Shown piece by piece: positions 11,227 to 21,479 of a stretch of 64,000 nt of DNA. Under the pieces are notes generated by a model. The model made no database searches, had not been told where the DNA came from, and saw nothing but the letters and a program-made list of their open reading frames with translations. Source of the DNA: Aquatica leii (lineage: Eukaryota; Arthropoda; Insecta; Coleoptera; Lampyridae); contig CM069436.1 in the NCBI GenBank assembly GCA_035610365.1, positions 7,988,937 through 8,052,936 of the forward strand, given 5' to 3'. Each line of letters starts with the position of its first letter. The first letter of the stretch is position 1. The position numbers and the translations under genes are program-made.

Positions 11227-12515
11227 ATTCTTCTTCTTCCCCAGCCTAGGTCGTCCACTGCTGGACATAGGCCTCCCTCAAACCCTTCCATTTGTTTCTG
11301 TCCTGTGCGATTGGCTCATCTTGTTGGTGGTCTATCTCTGCTTCTGAATGCGTCTTGCCTGGGTCTCCATTCAATCATTCGTCTTGTCCATCTCTCATCT
11401 TTCAGTCAGCTCAGCTATCCTCAACACAGCATCCTTTACCTTTGTTCGCTGCCTAATTATGGGGTTTGGTATTTTGTCTCTAAGTGTTATTCCTAGCATT
11501 GACCTTTCCATTGCCGTCTGTGTTACTCTTATGTTTTTTATGGTTTTCTTGGTCAATGTTAGTGTTTCAGCCCCATAAGTGAGAACAGAGAGTATGCACT
11601 GATTGAACGTTTTCCTCTTTAGGCATATTGGGATATCTGATTTAAATATGTTGCTGAGCTTACCGTAGGCTGCCCATGTTAAATTGATTCTCCTCTTCAG
11701 TTCGTGGGTTTGATTGTCTCTCCCAATGGTTAACTCGTGTCCCAGGTATTTGTATGAATATACTTTTTTGGATTTTTATATCATCTGCCGAAATGTTATT
11801 GCTCAGGACCAGGTTTGTCATATATTCTGTCTTTGTATAGTTTATGTCAAGCCCGACTTCATTTGAGGCAGCTTTGAGTTCTTGTAGCATTTTATTTGCG
11901 TCGTCTATCTTATCTGTGATTAGGACTAGATCATCGGCAAATCTTAGATGATTTAGTAGTTCACCATTGATGTTAATTCCACACTGTTTTCAATCTAGGT
12001 TTTTGTACATATATTCTAAGAGTGGTGTGAATAATTTAGGGGATATGACATCTCCCTGTCTTAACCCCTTTTTCTATTTGAAATGTGTTGGTGTCTTCGT
12101 GTAATCTTACTGATGCGGTTGCGTGATTATATATGTATTTTAGTAAACCCGTGTATTTGGAGTCTATTCGACATTGCGAAAGAGCATGGAAGAGTTGTTG
12201 CTGATTTATCGAATCAAATGCCTTTTCATAATCTACAAATATCAGCATAAGAGGCTTGTTATATTCTACGCATTTTTCAATTAGTAGTTTAAGTAGTGTT
12301 AGGTGATCATTTGTACTAAACCAGCCTGTTCTCTTGGTTGCTATAGGTCAAGCTTTACACTTATACGTTTTGATAGTATTCTCGTAAAGAGCTTATATAT
12401 GTGTTGTACCAAGCTAATAGGTCTGTAGTTGGTCAGATTTGTAGCGTCTCCTTCTTTATGTATCAGAGTGATGATGGCCTTGTCCCATCGAGTGGGTGTT
12501 TTTTGCTCTATGAGA
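11227..12515 (-). mobile_element. RTE-like LINE, 5'-truncated, nested in the hAT pseudogene
   Basis: Read on the minus strand the element opens inside the RT. It gives TPTRWDKAIITLIHKEGDA, NLTNYRPISLVQHIYKLFTR, then LIFVDYEKAFDSINQQQLF with the first catalytic Asp, then HLRFADDLVLITDKIDD with the FADD box. The C terminus contains LTYGAETLTLT, RWTRRMIEWRPR and RDRPPTR. It ends with a MEGFEGGLCPAVD-type segment (the EEAYVQQW-equivalent of RTE-like elements) and a GAAGAAGAAGAA tail near 11227-11238. Stops and frameshifts occur around 11890-12000, 12050 and 12300. The copy starts in the RT, as is usual for 5'-truncated LINE insertions. Confidence 0.8.
11660..12248 (-). pseudogene. RTE-like LINE reverse transcriptase core
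   Basis: The frame 12248-12036 carries LIFVDYEKAFDSI, the first catalytic motif. About 70 residues later GVKTGRCHIP stands where GV.QGDVISP is expected, a frame change at about 12055. The following frame contains RFADDLVLI (near 11930-11955), then MLQELKAASNEVGLDINYTK and TEYMTNL, the standard post-palm region. Both catalytic Asp motifs survive, but the frame does not. Confidence 0.75.
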
Positions 12516-13009
12516 CTATGATTTGTTTTACATGGTACCGATCTAAAATAATACATATACTAGTAATTAAAAGCATTTAAATTAAGATAATACAAACTTA
12601 CTGATTTTGAACAAACTTGACAAAAGAGGTTTTCCCCGTCGGTTGTTAAATTATTGTCCAATTTACTCCACTTGTAATAATTTTCAAATATTGATTGTTT
12701 ATTAGGTGGCATTTTTTAAAACTTACTCACAGCACAACAGCAATAGACTATCAGAGTGTGACAATATTACAGGTATTTATAACAAACAATGAATATTTTA
12801 GTCATGTGTTTCAGTCATTAAAGGAATCCCACCAGACAGAATTAAAATTATCTATATTTGTTTGCTTTTTTTAGGTACTGAATAGATCTATAAAATATGA
12901 TTCATTCCGAAATCCTTCCGGTTTTGTAAATAGTGTTCTGTTAAGCATGTCATTGTACATAATCCTAGTATAAATTCTTACAATAGTTCTTCTCTTTAAG
13001 CGGCTTTTG

Positions 13010-13447
13010 TATTTAATGTTTTTGGTAGTGGATTGAGCGAATCGTTAAGGCAGTAGGCTGGCTTTAGCCTATCAATAGAAATATTTTGCTGTTTATTGTT
13101 GACATTAATTAGAAAATATTTGTCTGATCTTTTCAACACCCGAAATGGATCGTCATAAGGGGGCTGTAAAGGCTTTTTTATTGCATCATGCCGAATGAAT
13201 ACATATTCAGTGTTATTTAAATCGGGATGAATAAATGTTGCTAATTATGGTGTCTTGATTCGAGAGGTTTAATAGATTTGATATGCCTTTTCAGATTGGA
13301 AACAAATACGTGGTGGTTTTCCTCAGATTCAGCAGGATTAAAGAATTCATAAGGCAACCGGATTGAACTTCCATAGGTTAGTTCGGCAGGAGATATATTT
13401 GAGTTAGTTATAAGGCTGGTTCGTAGACCAAGAAGAACGATTGTCAA
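13010..13447 (-). pseudogene. Gypsy integrase C-terminal remnant
   Basis: Minus-strand frames 13447-13241 read LLGLRTSLITNSNISPAELT and YGSSIRLPYEFF, the usual region after the catalytic Glu of Gypsy integrases. Further left, shifted frames give a YVFIRHDA-type segment, KKPLQPPYDDPFRVLKR and DRLKPAY (near 13050), the C-terminal DNA-binding barrel. Stops and frame changes lie at about 13475, 13240 and 13170. Confidence 0.7.
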
Positions 13448-13474
13448 TTTTTCTGTCCATCTATTCGTTAGGTG

Positions 13475-15766
13475 TCATTTTAATGCAGCTTTAAGTGTTC
13501 GGTGCCATCTCTCAATTTTACCATTGCTAGCAAGATGGTATGCGGTTGTTCGAATCTTTTTTATCCCGAACAGTTTGTTTAGCTCAGCAAATAAAGATGA
13601 TTCAAATTGGGTGCCTCGATCAGTGGTGATTGTATGAGGAGCACCAAAACGACAAATCCACCCTTCGTAAAACACTTGTGCGACACTTTCTGCGCTAATC
13701 TCTGTTAGCGGAATAGCTTCCGGCCATCGAGTGTACCGATCAATGGCCGTTAGGCAATATGAAAATCCACGAGATGGAGGTAAAGGGCCAATTATATCCA
13801 AAGGAATATGTATGAATCTAGTGTCTGGGATTGGAATCATAGAAACTGGGCTGCAGCTGTGCTTCCACACTTTTGATTTTTGGCATTGAGTGCATGTTTT
13901 TGACCAGTAAGAAATATTATTTTTTACAGAGGGCCAAACAAAGCGTTGACATACTAATTTTACAGTAGTTTTTATACCAGGATGGGATAAACTATGTACA
14001 GAATCAAATACGAGTCTTCTAAATTGTTCAGGTATGTAAGGTCGTGGCTTACCGGTTGAAGTATCACAAACTAATGGTATGTTAGAATAAGTTGTTGAAA
14101 CTTTAGTCAGTTTTAGTGAAGTTTTCTGTGACATAAGTAGATCAAGTAACTGTTTGTCACCTTCCTGATGTTCTGCAATTTGTTCGTATGGAATTGATAA
14201 TGGGCATAAAATAGTTTCTACAGGAGAAAGTGTATCCGCTGGGATGTTCATTTTCCCAGTTATATGTCTGATGTCATTTGTGAATTGCGATATGAAATCT
14301 AAGTGTCGAAACTGGCGGGGCGGCGCTTTATTTGGATTTTGATTCAAGGCATAAACTAATGGCTTATGATCTGTGAATAAAATTAGTTTTTGTCCCTCTA
14401 TTAAGTTCCGAAAATATTTCATGGAAGAATATGCGGCAAGCAGTTCTCGATCATACGTGTAGTATCTTTGTTGCGTAGGAGTCAGTTTTTTTGAAAAAAA
14501 TGCTAGGGGCTGAAATTTGTCATTATTAATCTTGTGTAATGCAGCACCCATAGCAGTATTTGATGCGTCGACCATAAGAGCTAGAGTAGCATTTTGAATT
14601 GGGTGAGATAGTTTGACGGCATTACAAATTTCAGACTTGAGGACTTTGAAGATTTGTTTGGTCTCATCTGTCCATTTTACCTTGGAGCTATTTCTTGGGG
14701 CATTTTTAGTTAATTCAAAGCGAGTCGATTGTTTTTGGGCTGCTGCAGGTAAGCTTCTACGATAGAAGTTTACCATCTCAAGAAATCGTCGAAGGGTTTT
14801 TATAGTCTCCGGTAATTTAAAGTTGCAGATAGCATTTACACGATCTGGGTGTGGAATTATACCATCGGCAGACACAATATAACCGAGAAAAGGAATTTCA
14901 GGTTCTCCAAAGATACTCTTAGAAGTATTTATGGTGATACCGAATTCATTGAACCTTTCGAAAAGTAATTTCAGATGTTCTCTGTGTTCTTCCACAGTAG
15001 AAGACGCCACAAGAATATCGTCAACATACGAAAAACAAAAATCTAGACTCTGTAGGACGCTATGAATGAATCTTTGAAATGTTTGGGCTGCGTTACAAAG
15101 TCCAAAAGGTAGTGCAAGAAATTCAAATAAACCAAATGGGGTTATCACAGCAGTTTTTGGTATGTCAGATTCCTCTACTGGAATTTGGTAAAAAGCTTTT
15201 ACTAAATCTATTTTGGAAAATACTTTTTTACCATGAAGTAAGTTATTAAAATCTAGGATGTTGGGGACTGGATAACAATCGGTAGTAGTAATTGAATTTA
15301 ACTTACGGCAGTCTCCACAGGGTTTCCAGTCACCATCCTTTTTTGTTACCATATGTAGAGGACTTGACCAGTTACTCTTTGAAGGCCTGCATATTCCCAG
15401 TTCTACCATGTACTCAAATTCTCGTTTTGCTGCTACTAACTTGTCAGGAGGGAGACGTCTGGCTTTAGCTGTGACAGGTGGTCCTTTTGTAGTAATGTGG
15501 TGTGTTACCGATTGTTTGTAGGACACTCCTTTAATGGATGGTCTTGTAATATTTGGAAACTCTCCCAAAAGGTCTGCGAATTTTGATTTATTGTTTATTG
15601 TCGACAGTTGAGGAGTTGGTTCACTTGTTATTAGTCTCGCGTGTGATGTTAGTGAAGTGGTGGCATCTATAAGCTTCTGACCTTTTATATCGACCAGAAG
15701 GTTGAAATGTCTTAGAAAATCAGCTCCTATGATTGGTCTTGAAATGTTTGCTTTACGAACGGCCAA
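13475..15766 (-). CDS. pol: Gypsy Pol: reverse transcriptase, RNase H, integrase
   Basis: A 763-residue open frame. RT: LGICRPSKSNWSSPLHMV (about 123-140), KIDLVKAFYQIPV with the first Asp (about 185-197), LPFGLCNAAQTFQRF (about 219-233) and YVDDILVAS (247-255). RNase H: LMVDASNTAMGAAL and TDHKPLVYAL. Integrase: an HHCC finger (HSLSHPGIKTT ... CTQCQKSK), then PLDIIGPLPPSRGFSY (first Asp), TTDRGTQFESS (second Asp) and NGKIERWHR (Glu). The residue before ASNGKIER is Leu where Pro is usual. The annotated start (TTG at 15766) is only where the frame opens; the true N terminus lies in the protease frame. The integrase C terminus is cut by a stop at 13475 and continues in other frames. Confidence 0.9.
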   Translation of the reverse strand: MAVRKANISRPIIGADFLRHFNLLVDIKGQKLIDATTSLTSHARLITSEPTPQLSTINNKSKFADLLGEFPNITRPSIKGVSYKQSVTHHITTKGPPVTAKARRLPPDKLVAAKREFEYMVELGICRPSKSNWSSPLHMVTKKDGDWKPCGDCRKLNSITTTDCYPVPNILDFNNLLHGKKVFSKIDLVKAFYQIPVEESDIPKTAVITPFGLFEFLALPFGLCNAAQTFQRFIHSVLQSLDFCFSYVDDILVASSTVEEHREHLKLLFERFNEFGITINTSKSIFGEPEIPFLGYIVSADGIIPHPDRVNAICNFKLPETIKTLRRFLEMVNFYRRSLPAAAQKQSTRFELTKNAPRNSSKVKWTDETKQIFKVLKSEICNAVKLSHPIQNATLALMVDASNTAMGAALHKINNDKFQPLAFFSKKLTPTQQRYYTYDRELLAAYSSMKYFRNLIEGQKLILFTDHKPLVYALNQNPNKAPPRQFRHLDFISQFTNDIRHITGKMNIPADTLSPVETILCPLSIPYEQIAEHQEGDKQLLDLLMSQKTSLKLTKVSTTYSNIPLVCDTSTGKPRPYIPEQFRRLVFDSVHSLSHPGIKTTVKLVCQRFVWPSVKNNISYWSKTCTQCQKSKVWKHSCSPVSMIPIPDTRFIHIPLDIIGPLPPSRGFSYCLTAIDRYTRWPEAIPLTEISAESVAQVFYEGWICRFGAPHTITTDRGTQFESSLFAELNKLFGIKKIRTTAYHLASNGKIERWHRTLKAALK

Positions 15767-15954
15767 CGGAATACTCTACAAAACCCAAGGTTGAGTTCTA
15801 ACAGTTGCTCCCCATATGTATCAATTGAAGAACCATTTGCAGCAAATAGTTTGTATTTGTGATGGTTGGTTGGCTTGACACGATGAATAGGTGGTATGGT
15901 TGATACCTCAGCGCCTGAGTCGATTAGAAATTGCATTCTTGTGTGTTTGTCCAT
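15727..15954 (-). pseudogene. Gypsy aspartic protease fragment
   Basis: The frame reads MQFLIDSGAEVSTIPP, with the DSGA catalytic motif of retropepsins, then HKYKLFAANGSSIDTYGE and LELNLGF. The C-terminal protease box (IIGADFLRHF) is encoded in a different frame at the start of the RT frame (around 15710-15730). A frameshift near 15745-15766 therefore divides the protease. In the intact element this enzyme would cleave the polyprotein. Whether the shift is decay or a programmed site cannot be decided from one copy; its position inside the protease fold favours decay. Confidence 0.75.
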
Positions 15955-16001
15955 AATAAAAAGTCGGCAGCCACCTCCAAGCTCGTTAACTGCTGCCTGA
16001 A

Positions 16002-16805
16002 TTAACGAGTTTGTTCGTTTCCCGATTCTTCATTAAACTTGCATGGTGGTATGCATTTGGTCGACTTGTGTCTAAATCTGTTGTGATACCAACAAAATTT
16101 TCTGTTTGTTCGAGAATGAGATCTTGATCGAGACCTTGGTCTGTGAAGTTGTTTGACTTCTGTTGATAAAGAAGCTACTTGTTTTTGCAATTGCTCGATG
16201 ATTTCTCTTAAGTCGGTATTGCCCTTCTGTGCTGGTGCTATCACAGTCTCTGCCACGCTGTAGGACGGGGGTGACGTTTCCATGATTTTATCGGCCATCT
16301 CTGAAATTCTTCCTAAGCTATCGTTGCTGACTGTTAAGATTGACCTCATGGTGATTGGCATGAGCTGGAGGAACATGGTTTTTAAAAAATCATCTGATAC
16401 CTTACCATCTGCAAGATGCCTCATTTCTCGAAGCAGTGTTATTGGTTTCTTATCCCCTAATTGCAACTCATTCAAAAGTTTCTTTACTTTGCGTTCTTCA
16501 GATTCTGCATATTCTCCTATTAATCTTTTTTTTAATTCCTCGTACTTGTCCTTTTCGGGAGGATTGGATACGTAGTCGGAAATGGATTCCAGCACGTGGC
16601 ATTCTATGTTGGCCAGAACATGGTGATATTTTGTGCGGTCGTTTGGGATACTTGCCGTAATAAATTGCGATTCTATTTGTACGAACCACAAGGAAACGTT
16701 TTTTGACCAGAATGTTGGAATTTTCCTAGGTTTTTGTAAGCTTGGTAGCGCAGTAGTTACTGTTTCTAAATAGCGGAAACCACGTGAATTACTCTGAAGT
16801 CGCAC
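16002..16805 (-). CDS. gag: Gypsy Gag polyprotein
   Basis: This is an open frame of 267 residues. The N-terminal part has KIPTFWSKNVSLWFVQIESQ and the LLRE..HLADGKVSDDFLKT block, a capsid-like fold typical of insect Gypsy Gag. An Arg/Ser stretch (about residues 226-237) is followed by FCWYHNRFRHKSTKCIPPC (about 240-258), the CxxH...H..C zinc-knuckle variant of this lineage. Gag would package the element RNA. The stop lies just before the protease frame, so Pol would need a frameshift or bypass. ATG 16803-16805 fits because the sequence upstream is low-complexity. The frame has no internal stop. Confidence 0.85.
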   Translation of the reverse strand: MRLQSNSRGFRYLETVTTALPSLQKPRKIPTFWSKNVSLWFVQIESQFITASIPNDRTKYHHVLANIECHVLESISDYVSNPPEKDKYEELKKRLIGEYAESEERKVKKLLNELQLGDKKPITLLREMRHLADGKVSDDFLKTMFLQLMPITMRSILTVSNDSLGRISEMADKIMETSPPSYSVAETVIAPAQKGNTDLREIIEQLQKQVASLSTEVKQLHRPRSRSRSHSRTNRKFCWYHNRFRHKSTKCIPPCKFNEESGNEQTR

Positions 16806-17062
16806 TTAAAGAAGTTTTACTTCAAAAACGTATTCTAATTTTGAAAGTAAAAATAAAACAAAAATTATTTACTGGTTTGATCTTTTGAACTGGAGAAGCG
16901 TGTTATTTAAAAAATAAGAAAAAATGCCAGTCAAGAGCAGATGATTAAAGTAGTTCATACTATGTCAATATGGTAATGGGTTGATCGACTGGAAAAAGTA
17001 TGTGAGAAAATCAAGAAACATTGTGAAGTGTTTATTTACAAATTGTTTCAAAATACATATTG

Positions 17063-18000
17063 TGTTATCAACATTTTTTGTAGTTGCCCCCGTTGGCAGC
17101 AATTACGCCACCAAGGCTAGCTACGATGTCGGTGTGTGGGCGTGGGTGAGAGCCTTTAATAAAGACAGAAAACCTTGGCGTCATTGCTCGTACTAAAAAA
17201 GATTCTCGGCTCGGAGGTACTAAGGGTACGTCTGTACCCACTACATAGCGAATAGCAGAGAGCAAAAAAAAACGACCAAGAACAATGTAACGAGCGTAGA
17301 TAATTTTATCTAACGATAATATGTAATACTACTAAGTTTATTTAATTAGAATAAAAAAGATTTAAATAACAAATACAATAATCAACAAGCACCGTAACTC
17401 CAATCGTACTTGATCAATTATATCGTTTGCATGCAGTTGCGACAAATATAATTACTAGTAATGCATAAAATGAGTACTAAAAACTTACGCCATTGAAGTT
17501 TCTTATAACAAGTAGTAACGTTCATTACTTTGTTTTACTTTAGTGCCGAAACATGCGTAGTATGCAATATTACATGCACGGCGTTATGTGTCTAAATCTG
17601 GCCTTGATTACATTCAAACGATTAAAGAACTTAAATGGTAAAACGTCAACGTACTCAAAACAAACTGCGTTAATTAAGGTTAAAGATGATTTGAAGTTTA
17701 CCACTGAAAATAAAATTATTTCGTATGATTTGAAATTAGTTTAAATAGAATTAGTAATGCGGTGAATTCAAATTAAAAAATGCTTGAGGCTGAATGGACA
17801 ATTAGAACATCGAATACAATTAAGAAAATTTTAATGTACAATACGTTAAGAACGCTTTAGAATGATGCAGAAGTTACGAGCGATAATGCAGAATCTCACA
17901 GGTGCGCAAGGTTAGACGATTGAAAGTGATATGACGCTATCTTAAAAATTTTACTTGTGAACGCCAACTCAATAAAACGAAATCACTTAATTCTGTTAAT
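17063..18000 (+). repeat. Dispersed LTR-like repeat, family 1 copy
   Basis: Begins with TGTTATCAACATTTTTTG and continues with GGCAGCAATTACGCCACC, GGCTAGCTACGATGTCGGTG and TACGTCTGTACCCACTA (about 17221-17242). The same ordered blocks appear near 27853, 51734 (reverse), 52566 and 56860. A later block (GCATGCAGTTGCGACAAATA, about 17428) and a CTTGAGGCTGAAT element (about 17783) are also shared with the 56860 copy. The 3' end is not clear. The TGTTAC...GTAACA ends seen in the best copy suggest a long LTR. Confidence 0.5.
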
Positions 18001-18533
18001 ACGCTAACCCATTCTTCAACAGCATATCGCTAACACCATAATAGAAATAATCAATGACGAAAATTAGGTAGAAAGAAGAATTACTTACAATGGCGCAAAT
18101 AGCGTCTTGATAAAATCGAACATTCACAGCGATGTCAAGTATGCAAATGAAAGAGTGAGAGTTAGGCAAAGTGGTGACGGCTTGGATTTTACTTCGAATT
18201 TGAAAATGCATAACAATGTAATAATTGTCTTGATAGTTAATTTGATTTAAAACAAAAACATTGACATACAATTGAATATTGCACGAATTTGATGAGATTT
18301 AGCAGATGCATACACATCAGCTCGAATTGTACCAAATTGAAATTTAAGTCGATACAAATGTGGAATGATTTTGGATAAGAGAAATTACATGGGTTCCGTT
18401 GGGCACTAACACAAGGATGGCATAATGTTCTGAAGCGAAAACGAAAAGTAACTAAACATATGAAGCGTTGTCAACTGAATATAGTGGAATTCGAAAAAAA
18501 ACAGGGATGTACCGCTCTTATTTGATATAAACA

Positions 18534-20830
18534 TTGATAAAACGTTTGAAATTTGTGAACAAATGCGAAGTTAAAAGAATTATTCTCAAAAAGTTTCAAT
18601 TCTTGGAATCCAAGAATCACAAAATTTCTTCTACTACTGATATCACAGTCGTCAGTTTATCTAGTTTGATTCTTACTTTGGAACAGGAATTGGTGCTATC
18701 CAAGGGTTTGAATTTTGCGGTTGTTCTTAAACGAATTCTTAAAGAAGGCATTTTAAGTGTGTCGTGACCACATCATTCCTGCATTCCTCAAAATCAAGTT
18801 TCACTTTCACAAACGTGCTTCTAAAAACTATGCTAATCTGTCGTTGATACGCGATCGGATGATTGGAATTTCTTTGACAGCATTACTCGCCAGCAGTCTG
18901 ATAGCACTCTACCGCTAATCACTCATCTCGAAATTTTTTTATTAGTCGAAATCAAGAGTTACAAAGATTCATCTTCTACTGGCTCTTTGAAAACGGTCGT
19001 CAATTTATTATCTAAGTTTAATCTCACTTCAGAACAGGAATCAGTGCTATTTGAGGATTTCAACAACAAATGTTGCTTCTAATTTTATTTGCTATTGAGT
19101 CTTCTATCTTTCTCACCACATCTCAGACCTCATTTGTATTCTCACTGGCAGAATTTTTGGCTCATCTAAGGTTCCTAAATCAACATTTTTAAGCCTTTAA
19201 AAAGTCTTCGTAGGAACCACGATATCATCGTTGTCGTTTTGATTTAAGTTGGTTACGTTGCAAACATGTATTCTATTCTGCCATAGAATACATACGCTCT
19301 TTTAATTCGTAATCCCACTTTAAGGATCGATCGTGAGGTCAGTCAAATCATTAGATCTTCTAATCTACTTTCTGAAACAAGACGTCGGCTTACCTTTTCA
19401 GGTTTGAAACCATTACAATGTATACTTCTTCGACTTATCGTCAGTATTATTCAATCTCCTACCCACAAGTTAGCAAAATTCTTTTCTAGCATTCTTTGCG
19501 AATTTACAGATACCTCTTGTCACATTCTCAACTCTTAGCATTTTATTCAACATTTAAAGTCTATAAAGCTTAAACCCTAAAATCTTCTTGTGAGTTTTGA
19601 TGTTACTTCACGTTTTCCTAAATTTTTTATCAAGGATTTGCTTATTATCATCGAACAGACGCTGGCTCAACATGGCAAGGACTTGAGTTTGGTGTTTTTC
19701 ATCCACTTACTTCCAATTTGATAACAAGTTTTACAAACAAGTTTATGGTGCTGTTATGGGTTCTCCACTATCAAAATTTTTTGAAATAGTTGTTTTGGAA
19801 TAATTAATATTAAAACCTAAAGTCTGATTTAAGTATGCTGACGACACGTTTATTGTTTGGTCTCATGGTCATCTTGAATTGTCTAAGTTTCTTGATCATC
19901 TTAACAATCAACACTTAGATATCAAATTTACTATAAAAATCGAAAGTAATGGTTCTCTTCCATTTCTTGACGTTCTTGTGACTCAAACAACGGACTTTTG
20001 GGCCATTCTCTTTATTGCAAATTTATCTATACGGACAGGTACCTTCATGCTTTGTCTCATCATCATCCTACACAGTAACGTTCTATTATTGAATCTTTGA
20101 TTCATCGCGCGTTTTGTATTTGCCAACTTTGTCTACTTTCGAATTCTATACGAAATTGGCATGTTTACCCTAATTTTATAAGGTAACAAATAAATAGGTT
20201 AACTTTTTCGTAAGAATGGTATTAAACTCATATTCAACTCGGCAGGCAAAATCTCTTAAATTCTTCATTTTCCCAGAGAAAAATTTTATACACTTTCATG
20301 TCAAGGTGTATACCAAATTATCTGTTCATGTGATTTAGTCTATATCGGTGAAACCGGTCGTCCGTCATTACACGCATTTTAGAGCAAGGGTGTTGTATAA
20401 GGAAAAGGCACATTTATAAGTCTGCGGTTGCTGAACGTCAGTTTATTACAGGTCACAGTATAGATTTTGATAACGTTTCGGTGATTGCGAAATATCCTTT
20501 CATCTTTAATGGAAAATCCTAGAAAGTATAGAGATTATCAAGCACTTTAATAACACGTCCTTTTTTAACCGTAACTCAATCAGAATCGCGTTTAACCAAC
20601 CGCGACGGTTCACAAGTTGATGACCTAACTCTGTAGTGGTTTTTTGTTAGATTATCGTTTACTTTCTCAAGTACATCGTTTTCTTTCTTACCTTTTTAGA
20701 GTTCAGAATCTGGCTTGGTTCAGAAGTTGATTACCTAACTCTTACTCTGTCATAAAGCTCTTTACAGAAGTGAGCGAAATGTTGGCAACTTCAGGTGGTA
20801 GTCGAATTTCTCTTTTCTTATTTGGAAACA
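18534..20830 (+). mobile_element. Decayed Penelope-like element (PLE 1)
   Basis: Penelope-type blocks are scattered over all frames. Residues KFQFLESKNHKISSTTD and LVLSKGLNFAVVLKR (18534-18767) are an N-terminal fragment. A second N-terminal piece (HSCIPQNQVS in shifted frame, about 18773) follows it out of order, so two copies may be joined here. RT remnants run from about 19170 to 20100, including a block like SFDVTS (about 19595) and SNGSLPFLDVLVTQ (about 19950). A GIY-YIG endonuclease remnant lies at about 20150-20590 (YIGETGR-like at about 20341). A terminal sequence GCGAAATGTTGGCAACTTCA lies near 20770. Too many stops for any function. Confidence 0.7.
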
Positions 20831-21479
20831 ATACTTTTACTTAAGCAAATCAGATTTATTTCAGTTTGACTGGTTCTGTTTCCGATAAGTGTTACTGTTC
20901 CATAGAAAATGAATTATTTTTTTACTGCTTGAATGTTTAGCCAGGTAAACTGCTGTAGATCTTGTTTGAGAAACTTGTTACGGTAAAACTCAAGTTCTAC
21001 ACTGCTGAAGTATAATCAATTACTGGTAACTTAATCCACTACAAAGAAAGCAACGGCATTTTTATGAATTAAGAGAGTAACTAATAGGATTTCGTTTGTC
21101 TTTGATGTGCTGATGATAATTTAATTAAAACGGCGCCAAAACGGGAAGAACAAACTTCAGGTGCCCGTTTTCACTTGACCACACTTAAGGTGAACAAATC
21201 GAACGCCATTAATCAAACAATGAGTGTATTTATTTTAACAACACATAAAAAGAAAAAATGTAAATACAGCAACTATTCATTAATATCACAATAAATTCAA
21301 TTTTATATATCTTAACTTATCGAGGTATGCAACACTCTGTACGAGTAGGTAATTACGGTAGCACAGTTACATTGAATTAATGAAATTTAGTTAAACAAAT
21401 TAACGTTAACACGTATAAAAGTTATGCAAATTGAAAAGCAAGGCCCATAGTTAGTCAAACCTCAAGTTAATTTGAAAGA

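Larger units (their letters stand above)
10440..12720 (-). pseudogene. hAT-like transposase pseudogene, interrupted by a LINE
   Basis: On the minus strand an N-terminal exon (about 12715-12560) begins MPPNKQSIFENYYKWSKLD and contains LFCQVCSKS, the CxxC of a BED-type zinc finger. The next exon is cut by a nested LINE. On the far side (11226 leftward) the frame reads CLAHGIHRVCEFIRDEFAIV, NKLISATKK, then VFVKAPFPVRAYKEKLPDVK with SSEPIITR, and further on AAIAKYRKAFHDEAV and GELKKLEKSKTAMTESLA. These blocks match hAT-like transposases found in insects. A 54-bp intron with GT...AG ends (11085-11138) separates NKLISATKK from VFVKAP, and a second acceptor is likely at 10879. About 300 residues between finger and CLAHG are missing. 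Frameshifts and stops are frequent. I could not find the terminal inverted repeats. Confidence 0.65.
13000..16860 (-). mobile_element. Ty3/Gypsy LTR retrotransposon body
   Basis: On the minus strand gag, protease, RT, RNase H and integrase follow in canonical Ty3/Gypsy order. No envelope frame follows the integrase. The RT-to-integrase frame is uninterrupted for 763 codons, making this the best preserved element in the window. I could not find matching LTRs on either side (12720-13000 and 16806-17060), nor a convincing tRNA primer site. The flanks may be recombined, or the LTRs too diverged to recognise by eye. Confidence 0.9.
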
